A stretch of DNA of 19,127 bases, from positions 1-19,127 of the forward strand of contig CAMOQW010000031.1 in assembly GCA_946623195.1 (NCBI GenBank), in the 5' to 3' direction. The position numbers were made by a program, and so were the translations under genes. The notes under the pieces are model-generated. The model was not told where the DNA came from. It made no database searches and saw only the letters and a program-made list of their open reading frames with translations. Numbering within the stretch: position 1 is the first letter of the stretch; each line of letters opens with the position of its first letter. Positions 1 to 6,736 of this stretch are shown piece by piece. The DNA comes from an uncultured Prevotella sp. (GTDB lineage: Bacteria; Bacteroidota; Bacteroidia; Bacteroidales; Bacteroidaceae).

Positions 1-87
1 TTAGCGTCTGGCTTCTATTCGAAAATTCCGCGACATACGGAAATCCCTGTGCTCTTTTTTGCGGCTATATCTCAACTAATTCTTAAC

Positions 88-118
88 TTGCGAAACTTGA
101 ATTATTCATATAATTTTG
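88..118 (+). promoter_or_regulatory. Upstream Bacteroidetes-type promoter of the dcu gene (P1)
   Basis: A -33 element TTG (88-90), a 20-nt spacer and a -7 element TAATTTTG (111-118) match the Bacteroidetes primary-sigma pattern TTG / TAnnTTTG. It lies 122 bp before the transporter start, so it would give a long leader or act as a distal second promoter. The rest of 1-87 contains only a 24-codon open stretch on the minus strand, which I do not call. Confidence 0.55.
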
Positions 119-160
119 CTATGCGCAGACATTAATGGATAAACATATTGTCCATTTTGT

Positions 161-191
161 TTGCTTGTTTCCTTTTTTTTTATTAATTTTG
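161..191 (+). promoter_or_regulatory. Proximal Bacteroidetes-type promoter of the dcu gene (P2)
   Basis: TTG (161-163), exactly 20 nt, then TAATTTTG (184-191). The -7 box is identical to that of P1. The predicted start of transcription, roughly 7 nt after the box, leaves a leader of about 40 nt before the ATG at 241. This is the likelier main promoter of the transporter gene. Confidence 0.75.
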
Positions 192-240
192 CAAACAAAA
201 ATAGGACAACTGGCTAAAACAAACATATAAAAATAGTATT

Positions 241-1686
241 ATGTCGTTAGTAATGATTCTGCAACTCCTGATTGTGTTAGGCGCACTATGGGTAGGTTCT
301 CGCTATGGAAGTCTGGCGCTGGGTGCCATATCGGGCATCGGCCTGGCCATCCTCGTGTTCGGATTCGGTTTGAAGCCCGGTTCGCCCCCTACTGATGTCA
401 TCTACATCATCATTGCCGCCGTGACCTGTGCCGGCATCATGCAGGCTTCGGGCGGTATGGACTGGCTGATTCAGATTGCCGAGAAGATGCTGCGCAAGCA
501 TCCTGACCGCATCACCTTCCTGGCTCCGCTGTGTACGTTCTTCCTGACCGTGCTGGTGGGAACGGGGCATGTGGTCTACACGCTGATGCCCATCATCTGC
601 GACATTGCGCTGAAGAAAGGCATCCGGCCAGAGCGCCCCTGCGCCGTGGCATCAGTGGCTTCGCAGGTAGGCATCACCTGTTCGCCCATCGCCGCTGCCG
701 TTGTGGCTTTCGTCTCCATCAGCAATGCCAACCATTTTGACGTCACCATTCCCCAGGTGCTGATGATTTCCATTCCCGCCAGTCTGTGTGGACTGATGGC
801 TGCTGCTGCCGCCTCCTATCATCGCGGCCTGGACCTCGACAAAGACCAGGCATTTCAGGCCAAGCTGAAGGACCCCGAGCAGTATAATTTCATCTACGGC
901 TCCAATGCCACTACCCTCGACAAGGAGATTCCGCAGTCGGCCAGGAATGCCGTGTTCATCTTCCTGGGAGCTCTGGCTGTCATCGTCTTCTTCGCTATCT
1001 TCCAAGAGGCCCTGCCTTCATATGAAACGCTGCGTACGGTGAAGGGAGCCAGCGACGTTCATGTCAGTGAAGCCCTTACGCTGACTGCCGACCAGCTGGT
1101 GAAAGCCAATGTGCAGGTAGCAAATGTGACGGAGTGGTTTGAGAAGCCGCTAGCCATGAATGTGGTCATCCAGATAGTGATGATTTCGGCTGCTGCCCTG
1201 ATGATTATCTTCTGCAAGGCCACACCCAAGAAGGCTGTAGCCGGTCCGGTGTGGCAGTCGGGCATGGTGGCTGTGGTAGCCATCTACGGCATCGCATGGC
1301 TGGCCGACACCTATTTCTCTAACTATATGGGCGAGATGAAAATGATGCTGGCGGACATCGTGGCACAGCATCCCTGGTCGATTGCGCTGGTATTCTTCCT
1401 GGTGTCAGTACTCATCAACTCGCAGGGAGCAGTGGTGGTAGCCATGTTGCCGCTGGCTTACTCGCTGGGCATCGAAGGTCCGGTGCTGCTGGGCGTGTTC
1501 CCCTCAGTCTACGGCTACTTCTTCATCCCCAACTATCCCAGCGATATAGCCACCGTGAACTTCGACCGGAGCGGCACGACGGTGATAGGAAAATACCTGC
1601 TGAACCACTCGTTCATGATGCCCGGACTGATTAGCGTGATTACGGCTACTATCGTGGCCTATCTGCTGACCACCATCTTCTATTAA
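241..1686 (+). CDS. dcuB: Anaerobic C4-dicarboxylate transporter, DcuA/DcuB family
   Basis: This is an inner-membrane carrier of the Dcu family. The family exchanges fumarate, malate or aspartate for succinate during anaerobic fumarate respiration, which fits a succinate-producing anaerobe. The 481-residue product is hydrophobic throughout. It carries family-typical stretches such as LVGTGHVVYTLMPIICDIA (about residues 103-121), RPERP, YGIAWLAD and, near the end, DRSGTTVIGKYLLNHSF. E. coli DcuB is about 446 residues; much of the extra length is a hydrophilic segment at about residues 256-303, between two membrane spans. The ATG at 241 follows promoter P2 by about 50 nt and the first residues are already membrane-like, so the start looks right. 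The gene is monocistronic: it has its own promoters and a terminator at 1717. DcuA and DcuB cannot be told apart from sequence alone, so the symbol is a family-level choice. Confidence 0.9.
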   Translation: MSLVMILQLLIVLGALWVGSRYGSLALGAISGIGLAILVFGFGLKPGSPPTDVIYIIIAAVTCAGIMQASGGMDWLIQIAEKMLRKHPDRITFLAPLCTFFLTVLVGTGHVVYTLMPIICDIALKKGIRPERPCAVASVASQVGITCSPIAAAVVAFVSISNANHFDVTIPQVLMISIPASLCGLMAAAAASYHRGLDLDKDQAFQAKLKDPEQYNFIYGSNATTLDKEIPQSARNAVFIFLGALAVIVFFAIFQEALPSYETLRTVKGASDVHVSEALTLTADQLVKANVQVANVTEWFEKPLAMNVVIQIVMISAAALMIIFCKATPKKAVAGPVWQSGMVAVVAIYGIAWLADTYFSNYMGEMKMMLADIVAQHPWSIALVFFLVSVLINSQGAVVVAMLPLAYSLGIEGPVLLGVFPSVYGYFFIPNYPSDIATVNFDRSGTTVIGKYLLNHSFMMPGLISVITATIVAYLLTTIFY

Positions 1687-1716
1687 GGCGGGGCAAGGCC
1701 GGTTTAGTTGAATATA

Positions 1717-1748
1717 CGGAACCAAATCAGTTTGGTTCCGTTAATTTT
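1717..1748 (+). terminator. Intrinsic terminator after the dcu gene
   Basis: A perfect 10-bp stem, CGGAACCAAA (1717-1726) with TTTGGTTCCG (1731-1740), closed by a TCAG loop and followed by TTAATTTT. It lies 30 bp after the stop codon and separates the transporter gene from the protease gene. Confidence 0.85.
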
Positions 1749-1815
1749 GTCAGTAATTTAGCAATTAAACCGTTAATTTCTAACAGCCGTTAAGTTAAAA
1801 GCCCCAAGTGTTAAA

Positions 1816-1871
1816 ATGCGACAAAAATATGCGACAAATTGTCAGTTTACCAATTTTTGACCCTATCTTTG
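1816..1871 (+). promoter_or_regulatory. Promoter and possible operator of the htrA-like gene
   Basis: The -7 element TATCTTTG (1864-1871) fits TAnnTTTG and lies 44 nt before the ATG. The nearest -33 TTG (1839-1841) is 22 nt away, longer than the 20 nt seen at other promoters here. Around the -33 are two direct copies of ATGCGACAAA (1816-1825 and 1829-1838, 13 bp apart) and the odd palindrome GACAA-A-TTGTC (1833-1843). This arrangement could be a regulator-binding site. The promoter is well supported; the operator is inference. Confidence 0.55.
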
Positions 1872-1915
1872 CAGTCGATTTCATAAAACGACAATGAATT
1901 TATTAATAACATTAA

Positions 1916-3394
1916 ATGTATAGAAAGATGAAAAAGATTGTAAAGAGCTTCATGCCGGCCGTTTACCTGATGGTAATCGCTTTTTCGGCCGCTTCGTGCA
2001 ACAAGACCCAGGCCGCTCCCGCAGCTGCTGTGGCAGCACCAGGACAACCCGTCGACTTAACCTACGCAGCAGAAAAATCGCTGCCCTCGGTAGTCTACAT
2101 CAAGTCGGTCACCAATTCGAAGGTTCAGACCGTAGAGTATAGCGACCCGTTCGAGGATTTCTTCTCCGACCCGTTCGGCGGCTTCTTCGGACGCGGACAG
2201 GGGGGCAACAACGGCAAGCGCCAGCGTCAGGTGCAGACTCCCAAGCGTGCTGCTGCCGGTTCGGGTGTCATCATCTCGGCAGACGGATACATCGTCACCA
2301 ATAACCACGTGGTGGACGGTGCCGACGAGCTGACCGTCACGCTGAACGAGAACTCCAAGGAGTATTCTGCCCGCATCATCGGTGCCGACAAGACTACCGA
2401 CTTGGCCCTCATCAAGATTGACGCCAAGAATCTGCCTGCCATCGTCATTGCCAATTCCGACGATGTCAAGGTGGGCGAATGGGTGCTGGCCGTCGGTAAC
2501 CCGCTGGGACTGAACAACACCGTGACGGCAGGCATTGTGTCAGCTAAGGCCCGCTCGATGGGTTCGGGCGTCAGTTCGATGATTCAGACCGATGCCGCCA
2601 TCAATCAGGGCAACTCCGGCGGTGCCCTGGTCAACACGCGCGGCGAACTGATTGGCATCAACGCCATGATTTACTCGCAGACCGGTTCAAACATCGGCTA
2701 TGGCTTTGCCATTCCTACCACGATTGTCAACAAGGCTGTCGACGACTTCAAGAAGTACGGTGCCTACCAGCGTGCCATGATCGGCATCCAGGGCATGGAC
2801 GTCAAGAACTACGTGGACGGCATGAAGGACCAGGACAAGGAGGTAGAGGACTTCGGCACGATGGAAGGTATCTATATTGACAAGGTGGTAGAGGACGGTG
2901 CCGCTGCCGATGCCGGGCTCCAGAAGGGCGACGTGCTGACCAGCGTTGACGGACAGAAAGTGAAGAACTTCGGTGAACTGCAGGCCATCATAGCCCAGAA
3001 GCGTCCTGGCGACAAGGTTCAGGTGAAGTATCTGCGCAACAAGAAGGAAAAGACCGTCACGCTGACGCTGAAGAACGAGCAGGGCACGACGAAGGTAGTG
3101 AAAAATGCCGACGTGGACGTGCTGGGCATCGACGTGCGACCCATCACCGATTCGCAGAAGAAGCAGCTGGAGCTGAACTACGGTCTGGAGGTGCTGAAGG
3201 TCAGCGGAGGCAAGATGAAGGAGGCCGGAGTGCCCAAGGGCTTCATCATCACCCACGTGAACGACCAGCCCATGAAGAGCTTCGACGACCTGCAGCAGGT
3301 GGTGAAGGACAGCAAGGACCAGATGCTGGTTATCAAGGGTATGTATCCCACAGGAAAACGCGGTGGATTCGTGGTCTATCTGCAGAATGAATAG
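1916..3394 (+). CDS. HtrA/DegQ-family serine protease/chaperone with lipobox
   Basis: This is an envelope protease-chaperone of the HtrA family (S1C), which degrades or refolds misfolded exported proteins. The 492-residue product has an N-terminal signal sequence ending in AFSAASC, with the candidate lipid-modified cysteine at residue 28. The trypsin-like domain (about 55-275) carries a complete triad: His131 in NNHVVDGA, Asp162 in TDLALIKI and Ser234 in GNSGGAL. Two PDZ domains follow at about 302-378 and 402-490, the normal two-PDZ layout. Segment 73-112 is rich in F, G, Q and R, like the regulatory LA loop of DegQ/DegP. Most HtrA proteins are soluble or anchored by an uncleaved helix, so a lipoprotein form is notable. 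The ATG at 1916 is used; an in-frame ATG at 1928 is an alternative and would also leave a signal peptide. Lipidation is a prediction because the residue at -3 is Ala, not Leu. Confidence 0.93.
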   Translation: MYRKMKKIVKSFMPAVYLMVIAFSAASCNKTQAAPAAAVAAPGQPVDLTYAAEKSLPSVVYIKSVTNSKVQTVEYSDPFEDFFSDPFGGFFGRGQGGNNGKRQRQVQTPKRAAAGSGVIISADGYIVTNNHVVDGADELTVTLNENSKEYSARIIGADKTTDLALIKIDAKNLPAIVIANSDDVKVGEWVLAVGNPLGLNNTVTAGIVSAKARSMGSGVSSMIQTDAAINQGNSGGALVNTRGELIGINAMIYSQTGSNIGYGFAIPTTIVNKAVDDFKKYGAYQRAMIGIQGMDVKNYVDGMKDQDKEVEDFGTMEGIYIDKVVEDGAAADAGLQKGDVLTSVDGQKVKNFGELQAIIAQKRPGDKVQVKYLRNKKEKTVTLTLKNEQGTTKVVKNADVDVLGIDVRPITDSQKKQLELNYGLEVLKVSGGKMKEAGVPKGFIITHVNDQPMKSFDDLQQVVKDSKDQMLVIKGMYPTGKRGGFVVYLQNE

Positions 3395-3416
3395 ACACTT
3401 TTTGTAATCAAGTGAA

Positions 3417-3463
3417 AAAAGTAAGGTATTCTTTTGGTGATTCCGAAAAAATACCTTACTTTT
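3417..3463 (+). terminator. Inverted repeat between htrA-like gene and rpoD (probable terminator, overlaps rpoD promoter)
   Basis: AAAAGTAAGGTATT (3417-3430) and AATACCTTACTTTT (3450-3463) are a perfect 14-bp inverted repeat around a 19-nt loop. As RNA it gives an A/U-rich hairpin starting 22 bp after the protease stop, with a short U run at its 3' side, so it could end the htrA transcript. Only 4 of 14 pairs are G-C, so it may be weak. The right arm includes seven of the eight bases of the rpoD -7 box; an operator role on DNA is therefore also possible. Confidence 0.55.
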
Positions 3464-3464
3464 G
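3434..3464 (+). promoter_or_regulatory. rpoD promoter
   Basis: TTG (3434-3436), 20 nt, TACTTTTG (3457-3464) is a full match to the Bacteroidetes promoter pattern, 27 nt upstream of the ATG at 3492. An in-frame TTG at 3462 is part of this -7 box, which rules it out as the translation start of rpoD. Confidence 0.85.
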
Positions 3465-3491
3465 CATTCGGCTATAAAAACTAAGACATCC

Positions 3492-4355
3492 ATGAGACAG
3501 CTGAAAATCACCAAATCCATCACCAACCGTGAGAGTGAGTCGCTTGAAAAATACCTACAAGAGATAGGTAAAGAAGAGATGCTCACTTCGGACGAAGAGG
3601 TAGAACTGGCGCAGCGCATCCGCAAGGGCGACCGGAAGGCACTGGAACAGTTGACCAGGGCCAATCTGCGCTTTGTGGTTTCAGTGGCCAAGCAGTACCA
3701 GAACCAGGGCATGTCGCTGGCCGACCTCATCAACGAGGGCAACGTGGGGCTGATCAAGGCTGCCGAGAAGTTTGACGAGACGCGCGGCTTCAAGTTCATC
3801 TCCTATGCCGTGTGGTGGATTCGACAGAGCATTCTGCAGGCCATTGCCGACCAGAGCCGCATCGTGCGGCTGCCGCTCAACAAGGTGGGGTCAATCAGCA
3901 AGATCAACCGTATGCTCAACAAGTTTGAGCAGGAGAACGAGCGCCGCCCGTCCATCCAGGAAATCTCGGAAGAGACCGACCTGCCTCAGGACAAGATAGA
4001 CGACGTGCTGTTCACCAACGGGCGCCATGTGTCGGTAGATGCCCCCTTTGTGGATGGCGAGGACAGCAGTCTGCTGGATGTGATGGTCAACAACGACTCG
4101 CCGATGGCAGACAGCCAGTTAGTGTTAGAGTCGCTGAAGGCTGAGATAGCCGATGCGCTGAAAATGCTCAACCAGCGCGAGCGCAACGTCGTCAAGGCCT
4201 TCTACGGCATTGACGGTCCGGAACTGACCATGGACGAGATAGGCGAGAAATTCGGGCTGACGCGTGAAAGGGTGCGCCAGATCAAGGAGAAAGCCATTCG
4301 CCGTCTGCGCGGAAGCACCAAGAACAAAATATTAAAAGCATATTTAGGACAATGA
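3492..4355 (+). CDS. rpoD: RNA polymerase primary sigma factor (RpoD/SigA, short Bacteroidetes type)
   Basis: This is the housekeeping sigma factor that directs RNA polymerase to the TTG / TAnnTTTG promoters seen throughout the window. The 287-residue protein begins [20 protein letters not shown], the usual Bacteroidetes start. Region 1.2 lies at about 16-50. Region 2, the core-binding and -7 recognition helices, spans about 55-125 and includes [17 protein letters not shown] and [11 protein letters not shown]. Region 3 is about 130-215. Region 4, with helix-turn-helix [18 protein letters not shown], spans about 225-275. It lacks the long region 1.1 and non-conserved domain of proteobacterial RpoD, which is normal for this phylum. 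The start at 3492 is chosen because the longer in-frame TTG reading would begin inside the promoter. Its stop overlaps the next gene by 4 bp (ATGA). Confidence 0.97.
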   Translation: MRQLKITKSITNRESESLEKYLQEIGKEEMLTSDEEVELAQRIRKGDRKALEQLTRANLRFVVSVAKQYQNQGMSLADLINEGNVGLIKAAEKFDETRGFKFISYAVWWIRQSILQAIADQSRIVRLPLNKVGSISKINRMLNKFEQENERRPSIQEISEETDLPQDKIDDVLFTNGRHVSVDAPFVDGEDSSLLDVMVNNDSPMADSQLVLESLKAEIADALKMLNQRERNVVKAFYGIDGPELTMDEIGEKFGLTRERVRQIKEKAIRRLRGSTKNKILKAYLGQ

Positions 4356-4771
4356 AGTATTTCAAGTATATCATGCTGGCCCTGCTGATGGCAGGCAGCA
4401 CCACAGAGGCCTGTGCCAAGAAGATGAAGACCGACCACATGTATATGTTCGGCTTCTCGGCATCGTTTAAGGATTCCACCATCTACATCACCGACATTCA
4501 GGACGTGCAGGGTGCGTGGTACGACACCAGGACCAAGTTTCTCATGGGCCGCGACAACTACTCCTATCAGCTGAAAGAGTATATGGCCAACCAGCAGCAA
4601 CAGCCTAACCGCGTCTGCATGGTGTTCTTTTCCACTTCCAAGAAGAAGGCAGAGAAGCAGTATCTCAAGATTAAGAAGAAATACGTAGAAAAAGCGCCCG
4701 GCGTCTATGCCGTGCGCTATCTGAACGTCAGCGACTTCAAATTCGAAGCCGTTGACATGTCTCCGGAGTAG
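4352..4771 (+). CDS. Small secreted protein of unknown function, translationally coupled to rpoD
   Basis: I do not recognise this 139-residue protein. It begins with a clear export signal: MKYFK, then a hydrophobic stretch to about residue 15, with a likely cleavage near STTEACAKK. Cys21 lacks a good lipobox, so signal peptidase I cleavage is likelier than lipidation. The mature part is mixed alpha/beta, with an aromatic-rich segment at about 28-50 and a lysine-rich stretch at about 93-115 ([14 protein letters not shown]). Its ATG overlaps the rpoD stop as ATGA and no promoter is visible between them, so it should be co-transcribed with rpoD and probably coupled in translation. It ends 11 bp from the convergent aminotransferase gene, with no obvious terminator between. 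The overlap and signal peptide make it a credible gene; no function can be assigned. Confidence 0.8.
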   Translation: MKYFKYIMLALLMAGSTTEACAKKMKTDHMYMFGFSASFKDSTIYITDIQDVQGAWYDTRTKFLMGRDNYSYQLKEYMANQQQQPNRVCMVFFSTSKKKAEKQYLKIKKKYVEKAPGVYAVRYLNVSDFKFEAVDMSPE

Positions 4772-4782
4772 TTTCACCCCGA

Positions 4783-6090
4783 CTAATTGTTGGCCTCGAA
4801 GAGCGCCATGCGCGCTTCGAGCTGTGCGTACTGGTGGTCTTCGATGAACGACGTGCAGACGCGAAGCCCCTCTTGGTGCGACCCTGTCGTAATCAGGCAG
4901 ATGGCCGACACGCCGTAGTACATCAGTTCGCGGGCCAGCTGTCCGCTGGTCATCTGCTTATAGCCAATGGTGAAATAGAATCCGTCGGCAACTGGCTCGT
5001 CCAGGTCTTTGTCGTAGACCACATGGAAACCGTGGCGACAGAATATCTCCTTCAGCTTATGGGCACGCTCGCCGTAGACACTCACCTCGCGGCGGAAGTC
5101 ATAGTCGCCGTCGGTGGCAGCCTTCAGCATGGCAGCCATCGCATACTGGGCCGAATGACTGGTACCGCTGCTGAGGGCATAGAGCATACGGGTGGAAAAC
5201 ACCAGACCGAAGGGCAGTCCCTCGTAGCGCTGGGCCAAGTCGGGGAAGTGGCGATGGAACAGCCGGTCAGAAATGCACACCACGCCAATGCGCTCGCCGG
5301 CATAGCTGAATGCCTTGCTGCCGCTGACGAGCAGCATGTAGTTGTCGGTATAGTGGCCCACGCTGGGCTGGTAAGGTGGCTGGAACGGCACACTCAGGTC
5401 CTTACGGAAGTCCATGGCGAAGTAGGCCAGGTCTTCCATCACAATGGTGTCGTAGCGGGTGGCCAAGGTGCCGATGGCCTCCAGTTCCTGCTCGTTCAGA
5501 CAAATCCATGCAGGATTGTTGGGGTTGGAATAGACGATGGCACAGATGTTGCCCTTCTCCAGATAACTTTCAATCATGGGGCCTAACTTCTCGCCGCGAT
5601 AGTCGTAGACATCAAACGTCTCATACTTCACCCCCATGACCTGCAGCTGCATCTTCTGAACGGGGAATCCAGGGTCGATGAACAACACGGTGTCCTTCTG
5701 CTGCGAGGCCTGCGAACAGGTCAGGAACGAAGCAAAGGTGCCCTGCATGGAGCCGGTGACGGGCACACAGCCCTCGGGAGCCACATCCAGTCCGATGAAG
5801 GCCTTGACAAAGCGCGAAGCTTCCTGCTTCAGCGCGGGCAGTCCCTGAATGTCGGGATACGAGTGGGCGATGCCTGCCTGCAGGGCTTTCACCTGCGCTT
5901 CCACACCCACTCGGGCGGCAGGCAGACCGGGAATGCCCATCTCCATCTTGATAAACTCTACCCCACTCTCTTTCTCTGCCCTTGCTGCCACCTGTTTCAC
6001 CTCACGGATGGTAGCCTTGGCAAAGTCGTTGATGCCCAACTCGCTGATCAGGCCATCAACAATTTCTTTCTTAATAGGAGTTTCCTTCAT
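4783..6090 (-). CDS. PLP-dependent aminotransferase class I/II, probably for aromatic amino acids
   Basis: This is a fold-type I PLP enzyme of 435 residues, predicted cytoplasmic. Visible family signatures are NPNNP (189-193) for cofactor and substrate binding, Asp220 in MEDLAYFAMDF (pyridine nitrogen contact), the Schiff-base Lys259 in SGSKAFSYAGERIG, and Arg410 in LRVCTSF (likely carboxylate contact). The GIPGLP and HSYPDIQGLPALKQE segments are also typical of class I aminotransferases. It is the last gene of an iorA-iorB-aminotransferase run, 42 bp behind iorB. Context suggests it interconverts aromatic amino acids and arylpyruvates, the substrates of the Ior enzyme. Substrate choice is inferred from neighbours only; other class I/II amino-acid specificities remain possible. 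The ATG at 6090 is the first good start. Confidence 0.88.
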   Translation of the reverse strand: MKETPIKKEIVDGLISELGINDFAKATIREVKQVAARAEKESGVEFIKMEMGIPGLPAARVGVEAQVKALQAGIAHSYPDIQGLPALKQEASRFVKAFIGLDVAPEGCVPVTGSMQGTFASFLTCSQASQQKDTVLFIDPGFPVQKMQLQVMGVKYETFDVYDYRGEKLGPMIESYLEKGNICAIVYSNPNNPAWICLNEQELEAIGTLATRYDTIVMEDLAYFAMDFRKDLSVPFQPPYQPSVGHYTDNYMLLVSGSKAFSYAGERIGVVCISDRLFHRHFPDLAQRYEGLPFGLVFSTRMLYALSSGTSHSAQYAMAAMLKAATDGDYDFRREVSVYGERAHKLKEIFCRHGFHVVYDKDLDEPVADGFYFTIGYKQMTSGQLARELMYYGVSAICLITTGSHQEGLRVCTSFIEDHQYAQLEARMALFEANN

Positions 6091-6108
6091 AGTTGCGCGG
6101 TAGCAAAT

Positions 6109-6143
6109 TTTTCACTTTTTACTTAGCACTTTTCACTTAGCAT
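6109..6143. repeat. Heptamer-periodic stretch at the iorB end
   Basis: Five consecutive 7-mers on the plus strand: TTTTCAC, TTTTTAC, TTAGCAC, TTTTCAC, TTAGCAT. Two unit types recur out of strict order, so it is an imperfect 7-bp tandem repeat. It covers most of the iorB-aminotransferase gap and the last codons of iorB, including its stop. Confidence 0.6.
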
Positions 6144-6705
6144 TGGCCTTGCCGATGGCCAGCGCCTTGATGTTGGCCTCCACGATGGCCTCGCCCTTGC
6201 GACCGAAGACGCGGCGGATAGCCTCCTCCAGCTTCTCGTATTCTATGCCGAGGGCCTTCTGGGCGGCACCTAACAGGATGACATTGGCCGAACGGGGAAC
6301 ACCGGCATCCTTGGCCTTCTGCTCAATGTCGATGAGGATGACATTTGGCAACTGCTGCAGGTCGGCCTTAATAGTCTCTAAGTCAGGATAGTTGGGAATA
6401 TTGACGAAAGGAGTGCTCGACGTGATAATCCATCCCGTTTTCGAGAGGAAGGGCAGATAGCGCAAGGCCTCCATGGGTTCCATGGAGATGATGACGTCGG
6501 CCCCACCCTTCGGTATCAGGTCGCTCCGGATGGGGTCGCTCGATATGCGTAGGTTCGACTGTACGTCGCCGCCACGCTGGCTCATGCCGTGCACCTCGGC
6601 CTGCTTGATATACAGATTCTCCTTCATGGCAGCCTCGCCGATGATGGTGGCTATGGAGAGGATTCCCTGGCCTCCTACTCCGCAAAGTATAATATCAGTC
6701 TTCAT
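6133..6705 (-). CDS. iorB: Indolepyruvate:ferredoxin oxidoreductase, beta subunit
   Basis: This is the small subunit (190 residues) of the arylpyruvate:ferredoxin oxidoreductase. With IorA it converts indolepyruvate, phenylpyruvate or hydroxyphenylpyruvate to the arylacetyl-CoA, CO2 and reduced ferredoxin, and the reaction can run in reverse. It shows the gamma-domain pattern of 2-oxoacid:ferredoxin oxidoreductases: CGVGGQGIL (8-16), QAEVHGMSQRGGDV (35-48) and MEPMEALRYLPFL (75-87). Length is normal for IorB. The ATG at 6705 lies 25 bp after the iorA stop. The gene ends 42 bp before the aminotransferase start, inside a 7-bp-periodic stretch. Identification rests on both the sequence motifs and the direct pairing with iorA. 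Confidence 0.93.
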   Translation of the reverse strand: MKTDIILCGVGGQGILSIATIIGEAAMKENLYIKQAEVHGMSQRGGDVQSNLRISSDPIRSDLIPKGGADVIISMEPMEALRYLPFLSKTGWIITSSTPFVNIPNYPDLETIKADLQQLPNVILIDIEQKAKDAGVPRSANVILLGAAQKALGIEYEKLEEAIRRVFGRKGEAIVEANIKALAIGKANAK

Positions 6706-6722
6706 AACTAACTATTTGGCAA

Positions 6723-6736
6723 TTTACGATTTACGA
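6723..6736. repeat. Two-copy heptamer in the iorA-iorB gap
   Basis: TTTACGA occurs twice in direct succession (6723-6729, 6730-6736), starting in the 25-bp gap between iorB and iorA and running into the iorA stop region. Weak alone, it fits the 7-bp period seen at three other sites. Confidence 0.45.

Noticed and set aside
1..75. Short minus-strand open stretch ending at the left edge
   Set aside because: Only 24 codons, no start context, no similarity seen.
3462..3491. Extension of rpoD from an in-frame TTG
   Set aside because: The TTG is part of the rpoD -7 promoter box, and the conserved protein start is the ATG at 3492.
2687..3799. Long minus-strand open frame across htrA and rpoD
   Set aside because: It is antisense to two firmly identified genes, crosses their intergenic promoter, and has no recognisable motif.
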